From assembly GCA_016208015.1 (NCBI GenBank), contig JACQYW010000012.1, forward strand, positions 372,001-436,000: a DNA stretch of 64,000 nt, written 5' to 3'. Below are positions 17,714-25,103 of this stretch, one piece after another. The position numbers and the translations under genes were made by a program. The stretch is from Nitrosomonadales bacterium (GTDB lineage Bacteria; Pseudomonadota; Gammaproteobacteria; Burkholderiales; Gallionellaceae). How positions within the stretch are numbered: position 1 is the stretch's first letter; every line of letters begins with the position of its first letter. The notes beneath the pieces were generated by a model that worked only from the letters and a program-made list of their open reading frames with translations, was not told the DNA's origin and searched no databases.

Positions 17714-17798
17714 GGATATGTTCCGGTCTGGATCGCAGGAAATAACTTTACTGGAAATAAAGTAGGGTTGTGCTGAATATTTTGTCTTGCACACGGCC

Positions 17799-18680
17799 TC
17801 AAAGCCCACGCATGTAATACGGTCTCAGCGGCCGATGGCCTGCCATCGCTTCACGCAGTTGCAACAGCAGTTTATCTTTGTCTTTGGGCAGATTCCCGGC
17901 CAGCGCCAGCGCATTGGAGGCGTGGTTGGAGCGGAAGATGACGGGCTGCGGCGGGTTGATGCCGCTGATGAGTCTTTCCTGTTCCTTCAATATCGCCAGG
18001 TCGTCCGGCATCTCGAATGGCTCGCCGTGTTTGCGCTGGAATTCTTCTGTGATGCTTTCGTCGAGAAACAGTTGCAGCGTGGAGAGGTAGGTGACGGGCG
18101 CGCTGTTGAGCAGGGCGATGGTGCCTGCTATGTGCTCGTCGCTGTGCTGCGTGCCGCCCAGGCCGAGGATGACGGTGGCGGAGACTTTCATGCCGCTCGT
18201 GTGCGCCTTGTGCAGCACTTCGGCCATGCGCTGTTGCGTGGCGCCCTTGGTGATCTTTTTAAGGATGAGATCGGAGCCGGATTCGATGCCGAAGTAGAGC
18301 AGGGTCAGTTTGTGTTCGCGCAGCAGGGCCAGTTCATCGGCGCTCTTGCGCTGGAGGTTGCCTGGCGTGGCATAGCAGGAGACGCGCGTCAGGCGCGGGA
18401 ATGTTGCGGCCAGTTCGCGCAGGATGGCGAGCAGGTGTTCCGTGGGCAGTGCCAGCGCATCGCCATCGGCCAGGAACACGCGCTGCGCATCCGGCAAATA
18501 GGCGGCGACAGTACGGATATCGGCGAATACGTCGGCCAGCGGACGCTCGACATAGTGCTTGCTGCGATACATGGCGCAGAAGCTGCACTGGTTGAAGCTG
18601 CAGCCCAGCGTGGCCTGGATGATCAGGTTGTCAGCCTCGGAAGGAGGGCGGAAGAGGGGTTGGTCGTAGAGCAGGTGCAT
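17799..18680 (-). CDS. Radical SAM protein (Elp3/B12-independent type)
   Basis: 293 residues with the [4Fe-4S] motif CSFNQCSFC (CxxxxCxxC spacing as written) in ATLGCSFNQCSFCAMY. FLADGDALALP follows, then TRVSCYATPGNL, and YFGIESGSDLILKKITKG, a hallmark of the Elp3/HemN-like radical SAM subfamily. ATVILGLGG is the later glycine-rich strand. The reaction is unknown; relatives include biosynthetic and tRNA-modifying enzymes. Upstream DNA to 18831 is shared with the divergent SQR-like gene. Confidence 0.85.
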   Translation of the reverse strand: MHLLYDQPLFRPPSEADNLIIQATLGCSFNQCSFCAMYRSKHYVERPLADVFADIRTVAAYLPDAQRVFLADGDALALPTEHLLAILRELAATFPRLTRVSCYATPGNLQRKSADELALLREHKLTLLYFGIESGSDLILKKITKGATQQRMAEVLHKAHTSGMKVSATVILGLGGTQHSDEHIAGTIALLNSAPVTYLSTLQLFLDESITEEFQRKHGEPFEMPDDLAILKEQERLISGINPPQPVIFRSNHASNALALAGNLPKDKDKLLLQLREAMAGHRPLRPYYMRGL

Positions 18681-18735
18681 GCGGCATTGTAACGGGAGGC
18701 AAGGGCTGCGCCGGGTGTCCGATCAAATCGATTGC

Positions 18736-18755
18736 ATATTAGAACATGCTTATAT
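18736..18755. promoter_or_regulatory. Candidate ArsR-type operator in the SQR gene promoter
   Basis: A 20-base AT-rich imperfect dyad (ATATTAGAACATGCTTATAT) matching its own reverse complement at 7 of 10 half-site positions. ATAT-AG..CT-ATAT dyads resemble sites of ArsR/BigR-type sulfide sensors. It sits about 76 bases before the SQR-like ATG. A GGGGCG/CGCCCC hairpin (18776-18790) follows in the leader. The assignment is inference. Confidence 0.4.
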
Positions 18756-18831
18756 TATGATGCGCGCGCTTGTCAGGGGCGATACGCCCCGGCACCTGTT
18801 TAATTGAACCGGATTCACCGAAGGAGAGAAG

Positions 18832-20289
18832 ATGTCACGTATCGTCATTCTGGGCGCGGGTATATCAGGACATACCGCAGCCCGTTATCTGAACAAATGG
18901 GTGGGCAAAGAGCACGAGATCATCGTGGTGGCGCCCAATTCGAAATGGAACTGGATCCCTTCCAACATCTGGGTCGGCGTCGGCCAGATGACCGAGAAGG
19001 ATGTGACCTTCGATCTCGCCGAGCTGTACGGCAAGACCAATGTGGATTTCCGCCAGGCCAAGGCCGTGTCGGTCCATCCCGACGGCAGCGCCGACAGCGC
19101 GCAGCCTTTTGTGACGGTCGAGTACACCAAGGCGGACAAGGCCGGTGTGGTCGAGAACATCTCCTATGATTACCTGATCAATGCCACCGGACCGAAGCTG
19201 AACTTCGGTGCGACCGAAGGGCTGGGCCCAGACCACGGCCATACCGTTTCCGTCTGCACCTATGGCCACGCAAAGGAAGCCAACGAAAAGCTGCAGGCCT
19301 GCATCGCCGCGATGAAGAAGGGCGAGCGCAAGACCGTTGTCATCGGCACCGGCCACGGGATGTGCACCTGCCAGGGCGCGGCGTTCGAGTACATCTACAA
19401 CGTGGACCATGTGCTGCGCGAAGCGGGCGTGCGCGACATGGCGCGCATCGTATGGATCAGCAATGAATACGAACTGGGCGACTTCGGCATGGGCGGCGTG
19501 CACATCAAGCGCGGCGGCTACATCACCAACGGCAAGACCTTTGCCGAATCGTTGATGGTCGAGCGCGGCATCGAGTGGATCACCCGCGCGCACGTGAAGA
19601 AGGTGGAAGCGGGCAAGATCCATTACGAGATGCTGGACGGCACTTTCCACGAACTGGATTTTGATTTCTCCATGCTGATCCCTCCGTTCGCGGGCGTGGG
19701 TCTGAAGGCGTTCAGCAAGGCCGAAGAAGACATCACCGCGCAGATGTTCCTGCCCAACGGTTTCATGAAGGTGGATGCCGATTACACGCCGCGCCCCTTC
19801 ATGGAGTGGTCGGCCCGCGATTGGCCGCGCACCTACCAGACGCCGACGCACCGCAACATCTTCGCCGTCGGCATCGCCTTCGCCGTGCCGCACCTGATCA
19901 GCAAGCCGATGCAGAGCGCCAACGGCACGCCGATCAACCCGACCGCACCGCGCACCGGCATGCCTTCCGCCGCGATGGCCAAGGCGGTGGCGATGAGCAT
20001 CCGCGACATGCTGAACGGCGCCGAGAAGCCCACGCATACCGCTTCAATGGCAGAGATGGGCGCGGCCTGCGTCGCCTCCACCGGCTCGCACATCCTCAAG
20101 GGCACGGCGGCAACCATGACCGTGTTCCCGGTGGTGCCGGACTACGAGAAGTATCCCGAGTTCGGCCGCGACATCGACCTGACCTTCGGCGAGATCGGCC
20201 TGGCCGGTCACTGGATGAAGTACCTGCTGCACCACACCTTCATCTATCAGGCGAAACTGCGTCCGGGCTGGTCTTTGCTGCCGGACTGA
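18832..20289 (+). CDS. Sulfide:quinone oxidoreductase-like FAD flavoprotein
   Basis: 485 residues starting MSRIVILGAGISGHTAARYL, an FAD dinucleotide-binding motif. NATGPKLNFG and VIGTGHG (second nucleotide motif) follow, then the C-terminal FAVGIAFAVPH flavin site. Cysteines at 142, 157, 178, 180 and 413 lie near the positions used by SQR and flavocytochrome c sulfide dehydrogenase for sulfide oxidation. The C-terminus carries an aromatic amphipathic stretch (MKYLLHHTFIYQ) suited to membrane attachment. It likely oxidises sulfide and reduces quinone at the inner membrane; an NADH-dehydrogenase-like role is the alternative. It has a good AAGGAGAG ribosome site and is followed by a 53-residue gene. 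Confidence 0.82.
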   Translation: MSRIVILGAGISGHTAARYLNKWVGKEHEIIVVAPNSKWNWIPSNIWVGVGQMTEKDVTFDLAELYGKTNVDFRQAKAVSVHPDGSADSAQPFVTVEYTKADKAGVVENISYDYLINATGPKLNFGATEGLGPDHGHTVSVCTYGHAKEANEKLQACIAAMKKGERKTVVIGTGHGMCTCQGAAFEYIYNVDHVLREAGVRDMARIVWISNEYELGDFGMGGVHIKRGGYITNGKTFAESLMVERGIEWITRAHVKKVEAGKIHYEMLDGTFHELDFDFSMLIPPFAGVGLKAFSKAEEDITAQMFLPNGFMKVDADYTPRPFMEWSARDWPRTYQTPTHRNIFAVGIAFAVPHLISKPMQSANGTPINPTAPRTGMPSAAMAKAVAMSIRDMLNGAEKPTHTASMAEMGAACVASTGSHILKGTAATMTVFPVVPDYEKYPEFGRDIDLTFGEIGLAGHWMKYLLHHTFIYQAKLRPGWSLLPD

Positions 20290-20317
20290 TCGACTACAAA
20301 TTTACGAGGAACAGACT

Positions 20318-20479
20318 ATGGGCAATATCACCAACAAAGAGCCGTACCAACAGGCATACTATCCTCCGGCCCCAACGGGCTTCACCCGCTTCATGCGGAC
20401 TTGCATCCTCTGGCAGCTGTATCGCTTCGTTGCCATCAACTACAAGATGATCAAGTTGCTGGCGAAGTCGCATCACTAA
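20318..20479 (+). CDS. 53-residue basic/aromatic partner of the SQR-like protein
   Basis: A small gene beginning MGNITNKEPYQQAYYPPAP and ending KLLAKSHH. ACGAGGA lies 7 bases upstream of its ATG. It starts 29 bases after the SQR-like stop and ends before an intrinsic terminator, so it is the second gene of a bicistronic operon. The second half (FTRFMRTCILWQLYRFVAI) is amphipathic and hydrophobic, suggesting a peripheral membrane or docking peptide. I do not recognise a family. Position and clean signals make it likely to be real. Confidence 0.75.
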   Translation: MGNITNKEPYQQAYYPPAPTGFTRFMRTCILWQLYRFVAINYKMIKLLAKSHH

Positions 20480-20507
20480 GGATCGGCTGGAGAGTATGGA
20501 AACGGGA

Positions 20508-20534
20508 AGCCCGGCACTGCCGGGCTTTTTTTTT
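20508..20534 (+). terminator. Intrinsic terminator of the SQR operon
   Basis: The stem AGCCCGGCA/TGCCGGGCT is followed by nine T. It ends transcription 30 bases after the 53-residue gene. Confidence 0.92.
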
Positions 20535-20572
20535 GCTAAAGTACCGCGTGGATAAATCGGACGGAAACGGTC

Positions 20573-20992
20573 ATGTGGCTACAGAAAGAGATACACCTCA
20601 AACCCCGCCCGCGCGGTTTCCATCTCGTCACCGACGAGCTGCTGCGCGAACTGCCGGAACTGCGCAACTTCAAGGTCGGCATGATGAACGTCTTCATCCT
20701 GCACACCTCGGCATCGCTCACGCTGAACGAAAATGCCGACCCTACCGTGCGGCAGGATTTCGAGAGTTTCTTCAACCGTGCCGTGCCGGAAGACCAGCCT
20801 TACTACCGGCATCAGGACGAGGGCTCCGACGATCTGCCTGCACACATCAAGTCCAGCCTGCTCGGCGCGAGCCTGAACATCCCGGTCTGCGAGGGCAGGC
20901 TAAAGTTGGGAACCTGGCAGGGGATTTACCTGTGCGAGCACCGCACCCACGGGGGGAGTCGGCGTATCATGATCACCGTACAAGGCGAATGA
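20573..20992 (+). CDS. YjbQ/UPF0047 family protein
   Basis: 139 residues matching the YjbQ family over its whole length. FILHTSASLTLNEN is the central block, YYRHQDEGSDDLPAHIKSSL holds conserved His and Asp residues, and GTWQGIYLCEHRTHGGSRRI is the C-terminal signature with the conserved Trp and His. The family forms homotrimers with a metal site; E. coli YjbQ has weak thiamin-phosphate synthase activity, but the physiological role is not settled. It is the first gene of a run with a thioredoxin/HEAT gene and dbpA. Confidence 0.9.
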   Translation: MWLQKEIHLKPRPRGFHLVTDELLRELPELRNFKVGMMNVFILHTSASLTLNENADPTVRQDFESFFNRAVPEDQPYYRHQDEGSDDLPAHIKSSLLGASLNIPVCEGRLKLGTWQGIYLCEHRTHGGSRRIMITVQGE

Positions 20993-21006
20993 TCGAAGGA
21001 TAGACC

Positions 21007-21654
21007 ATGTCTCCAACCCCGCCCGACGCACTGCTTTTCATCACGCCCGTTTGCCGGCATTGCCCTGCCGTACTACAGTCGCTGAGCGAGATGCTGAAGC
21101 AGTCGCAGATCGGCAAATTGACGGTCGTGAATATCGCGGCACATCCCGAGCAGGCGGCGGAGTATGACGTGCGCGGCGCGCCCTGGGTGCGCCTGGGTTC
21201 CTTTACCCTCACCGGCGCGCAGAGCATATCCGAACTGAAGCAATGGGCGGAGTGGGCGAGCGGCGAGGAAGGGACTGCGCATTACGTCGAACACCTGCTG
21301 AAGGAAGGCGGCTACAAGCAGGCCGTGGCGTTCATCGCTGCGGATACGCAGCGCCTCAAGGCACTGCTCACCATCGTGGCCAATCCCGATGCCAATATCT
21401 CGGTGCGTCTCGGCGTGAGCGGGCTGCTGGAATCCTATGCCCACACGCCGGAACTGCAAACACTGTTGCCACAGCTGGCGGAACTGACTTTTCACCCCGA
21501 CCACCGCGTACGGGCCGATGCCTGCCACTTGCTTGGTCTCACCGGCAGCACAGCGGCAAGAACCTATATCGAGACCTGCCTCGACGATGCCAACGAAGAG
21601 GTGCGCGAGATCGCCGCGGAGGCACTGGTGTCCATCAAGCCGGCGAAACATTAG
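21007..21654 (+). CDS. Thioredoxin-like / HEAT-repeat fusion protein
   Basis: 215 residues. The N-terminal ~85 residues resemble a thioredoxin/glutaredoxin fold with a CRHC active-site-like motif (FITPVCRHCPAVLQSL) and a cis-Pro region (VRGAPWVRLG). The C-terminal ~110 residues form HEAT-like helical pairs (SVRLGVSGLLESY, DHRVRADACHLLGL, NEEVREIAAEAL). HEAT repeats usually bind partner proteins, so this may be a redox protein targeted by its scaffold. The substrate is unknown. It lies 14 bases after yjbQ and 31 bases before dbpA. Confidence 0.78.
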   Translation: MSPTPPDALLFITPVCRHCPAVLQSLSEMLKQSQIGKLTVVNIAAHPEQAAEYDVRGAPWVRLGSFTLTGAQSISELKQWAEWASGEEGTAHYVEHLLKEGGYKQAVAFIAADTQRLKALLTIVANPDANISVRLGVSGLLESYAHTPELQTLLPQLAELTFHPDHRVRADACHLLGLTGSTAARTYIETCLDDANEEVREIAAEALVSIKPAKH

Positions 21655-21685
21655 CAGGACTCGCCGCAGGCGAGGATAATCACGC

Positions 21686-23113
21686 ATGACCAAATCCAGC
21701 ACACCTCCTTCCGCACCCGCAACCGACGTTGCCGGGCGCTCCTTCAACGAACTTCCGCTGTCGCCCGCCCTGCTGGCGAATCTGCAGCAGCTCGAATACC
21801 GCACCATGACGCCCATCCAGGCGGCCAGCCTACCGGTCACGCTGGCCGGGCACGACCTCATCGCGCAGGCCAAGACCGGCAGCGGCAAGACGGCGGCGTT
21901 TGGCTTGCCGCTGCTGACCAAGCTCAACCCGCGCCACTTCGGCGTACAGGCCATGGTGCTGTGCCCCACGCGCGAGCTGGCCGACCAGGTGACAACGGAG
22001 CTGCGCCGTCTGGCGCGCTTTGCCGACAACATCAAGATCCTCTCGCTGGTCGGCGGCAGCACCCTGCGCCCGCAGGCCGACAGCCTGGAACACGGCGCGC
22101 ACATCGTCGTCGGCACGCCGGGCCGCATCATGGATCACATCGAGCGCGGCAACCTGAAGCTGGATGCGATCAACACGCTGGTGCTGGACGAGGCCGACCG
22201 TATGCTGGACATGGGCTTCTACGACGACATCGCTTTCGTGGTGAAGCAATGCCCGACCCGGCGCCAGACCCTGCTGTTCTCGGCGACCTATCCCGAAGGC
22301 ATCGCGCGGCTGGCGCAGAAGTTCATGCGCGACCCGCAGGAAGTGAAGCTGCTGGAACAGCACGAGGGCAGCAAGATCCGCCAGCGTTTCTACGAGATCA
22401 GGCACGAGGACCGTTTGCAGGCCGTCTCCGTGCTGCTCAAGCACTACCGTCCGGTCAGCACGCTGGCTTTCTGCAACACCAAGCAGCAATGCCGCGACCT
22501 GGTGGACATCCTGCATGCCAAAGGCATACACGCGCTGACGCTGAACGGCGACATGGAACAGCGCGAGCGCGACCAGGTGCTCATCCAGTTCGCCAACCGC
22601 AGTTGCTCGGTGCTGGTGGCGACCGACGTGGCCGCGCGCGGTCTGGACATCTCGCAGCTGGAAGCCGTCATCAACGTCGATGTCACACCCGACCCCGAGA
22701 TCCACATCCACCGCATCGGCCGCACCGGCCGCGCCGACCAGGAAGGCTGGGCGCTGAGCCTGTGCACCCCCGCCGACATGAATCGCGTTTCCAACATCGC
22801 CAGGGCGATGGGCATAGAACCCGAATGGCACACGATGGATTCGCTGATAAACGAAAAGAAAGGACCGCTGGTACCCCCCATGGTCACGCTGCAGATCCTC
22901 GGCGGACGCAAGGAAAAGATACGCCCCGGCGACGTGCTGGGCGCGCTGACCGGCGAAGCCGGGTTCACGCGCGAACAGGTCGGCAAGATCACCGTGACCG
23001 ACATGTCCACCTACGTTGCCGTCGCGCGAGATATTGCACGCGAGGCTGTGAAGAGATTATCGGCGGGTAAAGTAAAGGGGAAGACGGTCAAAGTGCGGGC
23101 GCTGGAAGATTGA
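21686..23113 (+). CDS. dbpA: ATP-dependent RNA helicase DbpA
   Basis: A 475-residue DEAD-box helicase for late 50S assembly, directed to hairpin 92 of 23S rRNA. The motifs appear in order: Q motif region YRTMTPIQ, Walker A AKTGSGKT, PTREL, GTPGR, DEADRML, SATYPEG, ATDVAARGLD and HRIGRTGR. The C-terminal ~75 residues (VTLQILGGRKEKIRPGDVLGAL and on) form the DbpA-specific RNA-binding domain, which distinguishes it from RhlE and SrmB. Length is close to the family norm. A palindromic repeat and an intrinsic terminator follow. Confidence 0.95.
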   Translation: MTKSSTPPSAPATDVAGRSFNELPLSPALLANLQQLEYRTMTPIQAASLPVTLAGHDLIAQAKTGSGKTAAFGLPLLTKLNPRHFGVQAMVLCPTRELADQVTTELRRLARFADNIKILSLVGGSTLRPQADSLEHGAHIVVGTPGRIMDHIERGNLKLDAINTLVLDEADRMLDMGFYDDIAFVVKQCPTRRQTLLFSATYPEGIARLAQKFMRDPQEVKLLEQHEGSKIRQRFYEIRHEDRLQAVSVLLKHYRPVSTLAFCNTKQQCRDLVDILHAKGIHALTLNGDMEQRERDQVLIQFANRSCSVLVATDVAARGLDISQLEAVINVDVTPDPEIHIHRIGRTGRADQEGWALSLCTPADMNRVSNIARAMGIEPEWHTMDSLINEKKGPLVPPMVTLQILGGRKEKIRPGDVLGALTGEAGFTREQVGKITVTDMSTYVAVARDIAREAVKRLSAGKVKGKTVKVRALED

Positions 23114-23123
23114 TCCTGATTCT

Positions 23124-23155
23124 GGTTCCCTCCCCCTCGCAGGGGGGAGCCAGAC
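23124..23155. repeat. GC-rich hairpin repeat after dbpA
   Basis: CTGG-TTCCCTCCCCCT pairs imperfectly with AGGGGGGAGCCAG around a short CGC loop. It is another member of the dispersed palindrome class seen in nadC. Confidence 0.6.
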
Positions 23156-23183
23156 CGGCGCTCATGGATGATCTGTGTTGAAT

Positions 23184-23213
23184 AAAAAAAGCCCGGCAAA
23201 CCGGGCTTTTTTA
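23184..23213. terminator. Bidirectional intrinsic terminator
   Basis: The stem GCCCGG/CCGGGC with a CAAA loop is flanked by seven A and six T. It lies between dbpA (+) and the small basic-protein gene (-). Confidence 0.92.
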
Positions 23214-23226
23214 ATGTCTGTGTTTC

Positions 23227-23364
23227 TCAGTGCGTCGTGGCCGGAGTGATGAGCGGCTGCATATCGTGGCTGTGTTTCTTAGCATGTTTCGCCATGCGCT
23301 TTTCCTTCGCCGTCATCAACGGCTTCTTCTTGCTGTCTTTGTGAGTGTTATGTGACTTGGGCAT
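23227..23364 (-). CDS. 45-residue lysine/histidine-rich protein
   Basis: A very small gene reading MPKSHNTHKDSKKKPLMTAK at its start, ending with a neutral tail (DMQPLITPATTH). AAGGAG lies about 8 bases upstream of its ATG, and a terminator lies just beyond its stop. Strong basic and His content suggests nucleic-acid or ribosome association, but no family is recognised and this is inference. It is transcribed divergently from nothing nearby: the exonuclease gene lies upstream on the same strand. Confidence 0.72.
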   Translation of the reverse strand: MPKSHNTHKDSKKKPLMTAKEKRMAKHAKKHSHDMQPLITPATTH

Positions 23365-23411
23365 GATCTGACTCCTTATACGTGGTTAAGGAAAGAACTG
23401 CGAGAATCATG

Positions 23412-24071
23412 CTACTCCGATAAATCGGCGTTGTCCGCATTTTGTTCGGGCTCGTTGGCCCCCATGATCGGCAACTCTGTGCGGGGCAGTTTGAGCGCCT
23501 CCAGCACTTTGAGTGCCGCATAGGCATCGTTCGCCGCATACAGTATCTGCTGCTCGGTCAGTTGAAGTTGCGACCAGTCGGTGGTGGTGATCTTCTTCGA
23601 CTTGGCGAAGCGCTGTTTGAACAACTGCGCCACTGCATTGCGCACGCCCATCTCCTTCTGGTAGCCATCCCTGCTGAACACGGTGTTGAGATCGACCACG
23701 CCGCCGAACTCGACGCCGAATTTCGCGCGGATATGTTTGCGGTCCGATCTCAGGCCGAAGCCGACCTTGAGCAATTCATCCGATCGCAGCAACTCGATGA
23801 GATGGTGATGCCCTTCCTTGCGATGGATCTGGAACAGGTAGGCGCTGTCGTGCAGCGCGAACTGCACCACATGCGGCCCGTCGCTCACATCGCCGACGAC
23901 GAAGGTCGGTTTGGATTCGGTATCGAAACCCGCGATGCCTGCCGCCTTGATCGCGGCAGTGGCGGCGGCGAACTCTTCTTTGCTCGCGGGCACATGGATG
24001 TGTTTCAGCGTCAGGCCGATGAAGGGCGGCATCAGGGCGATGTCGGGTTTGGATGGGGCGTGTTTTTTCAT
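23412..24071 (-). CDS. 3'-5' exonuclease, RNase D/WRN-like DEDDy family
   Basis: About 219 residues with the DEDD exonuclease fold: Exo I is GFDTESKP (Asp and Glu metal ligands), the middle block has FGLRSDRKHI and VDLNTVF, and Exo III is LYAANDAYAALKVLEAL with the DEDDy Tyr. There is no HRDC domain, so it is shorter than RNase D. It probably trims RNA or DNA 3' ends. I chose the ATG at 24071 (MKKHAPSK). A TTG at 24131, coupled to the upstream stop with AAGGCGG before it, would add 20 residues and cannot be excluded. It follows the diguanylate cyclase gene. Confidence 0.82.
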   Translation of the reverse strand: MKKHAPSKPDIALMPPFIGLTLKHIHVPASKEEFAAATAAIKAAGIAGFDTESKPTFVVGDVSDGPHVVQFALHDSAYLFQIHRKEGHHHLIELLRSDELLKVGFGLRSDRKHIRAKFGVEFGGVVDLNTVFSRDGYQKEMGVRNAVAQLFKQRFAKSKKITTTDWSQLQLTEQQILYAANDAYAALKVLEALKLPRTELPIMGANEPEQNADNADLSE

Positions 24072-24127
24072 GGGGCGGGAGAAATGGATATTTGAATCGA
24101 GTGGGGCGTATTGGCGGAGTATCTCGC

Positions 24128-24994
24128 TCAAATCGCCGCCTTGGCAGGCTCATCATGCGCGGCAACGACAACGCGATTCCGGCCTTCCTGCTTCGCGCGG
24201 TACAGCGCTTTGTCCGCGGCTTGGATCAACGCCGCTTTGCTGTCGATGCTTGCACTTAATCCGGCAACGCCGATGCTGATGTTGATCTGGATGGTTTGGC
24301 TTCCACCCGAGGCATCGGCGATCTCGACCGGATGAGATTCGACCAGGTGCCGCAGGCGTTCGGCTACCAACGCGGCTCCGTCGATACCGGTGTTGACACA
24401 AAGCACCATGAATTCTTCCCCGCCGTAACGGGCGACGACATCCAGATCGCGCAGCGCGGTCTTGAGCAGATGGCCCATGGTGGACAAGGCAGTGTCGCCC
24501 CCCTGGTGGCCGTAGGTGTCGTTGACCCGCTTGAAGTGGTCGATGTCGATCATCAGGACAGAAAGTCCGAGCGAGTATCGTTTTGAACGTGCGACTTCTT
24601 CCTCAAGGCGGCGGTCAAGATAGCGGCGGTTGTACACCTTGGTCAGCGGGTCGGAGATATTCTCGGACTCCAGCAAACTTATACGCTGCAGATCGGCGGC
24701 AGTTTGCAGTGCAAGCGCTATCGTCAGCCACACGAACATCGCGCCGAACAGGAATATGGCGGGGATGGGGAGATCTTGCCACCCGGTCTGCTTGCCCCAA
24801 AGCACGACGATGTAGCCCAGGTAACCCGCGATGAAGATGAACACCAGCCCGGTCATGGCAAGCCATTTGTTGCGCAGCGAACCTGCCGGGAGCATCAGGA
24901 TCAGCTTGCGCAGCGGGACGAGCGTTGCCACATGGATGATCAGGCCGATCAGAACCAGCAGGGCGGAAAGATAAGGGATCATCGTCGTTAGCAT
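24128..24994 (-). CDS. Membrane diguanylate cyclase (GGDEF)
   Basis: 288 residues. Four hydrophobic helices fill the first ~115 residues (YLSALLVLIGLIIHVATLV, WLAMTGLVFIFIAGYLGYI and two more). A GGDEF domain follows (DPLTKVYNRRYLDRRL to the end) with the active signature GGEEF in ARYGGEEFMVL. An RxxD inhibitory site (RDLD) lies exactly 5 residues before it. It should make c-di-GMP with product feedback. It shares a 17-spaced promoter-like element (25029-25068) with two neighbouring transcription units. Its product could feed the two riboswitches in this window. Confidence 0.93.
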   Translation of the reverse strand: MLTTMIPYLSALLVLIGLIIHVATLVPLRKLILMLPAGSLRNKWLAMTGLVFIFIAGYLGYIVVLWGKQTGWQDLPIPAIFLFGAMFVWLTIALALQTAADLQRISLLESENISDPLTKVYNRRYLDRRLEEEVARSKRYSLGLSVLMIDIDHFKRVNDTYGHQGGDTALSTMGHLLKTALRDLDVVARYGGEEFMVLCVNTGIDGAALVAERLRHLVESHPVEIADASGGSQTIQINISIGVAGLSASIDSKAALIQAADKALYRAKQEGRNRVVVAAHDEPAKAAI

Positions 24995-25028
24995 ATATGG
25001 CGTTCAGTACCATCTCGGAGCAGCGGCG

Positions 25029-25068
25029 GAATGTACCGGAGTCCGGCCGATTTGACTACCTGCGGTGG
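25029..25068 (-). promoter_or_regulatory. Shared promoter-like element, copy A (diguanylate cyclase)
   Basis: On the minus strand: TAGTCA, 17 bases, TACATT, with CCGGACTCCGG conserved in the spacer. TACATT ends 35 bases before the ATG. Copies B (26632-26670) and C (27340-27380) share the spacing and spacer sequence. Confidence 0.55.
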
Positions 25069-25103
25069 TCGGGAGCAGGAAACGAATCCTTTCTCTTGAA
25101 GAT

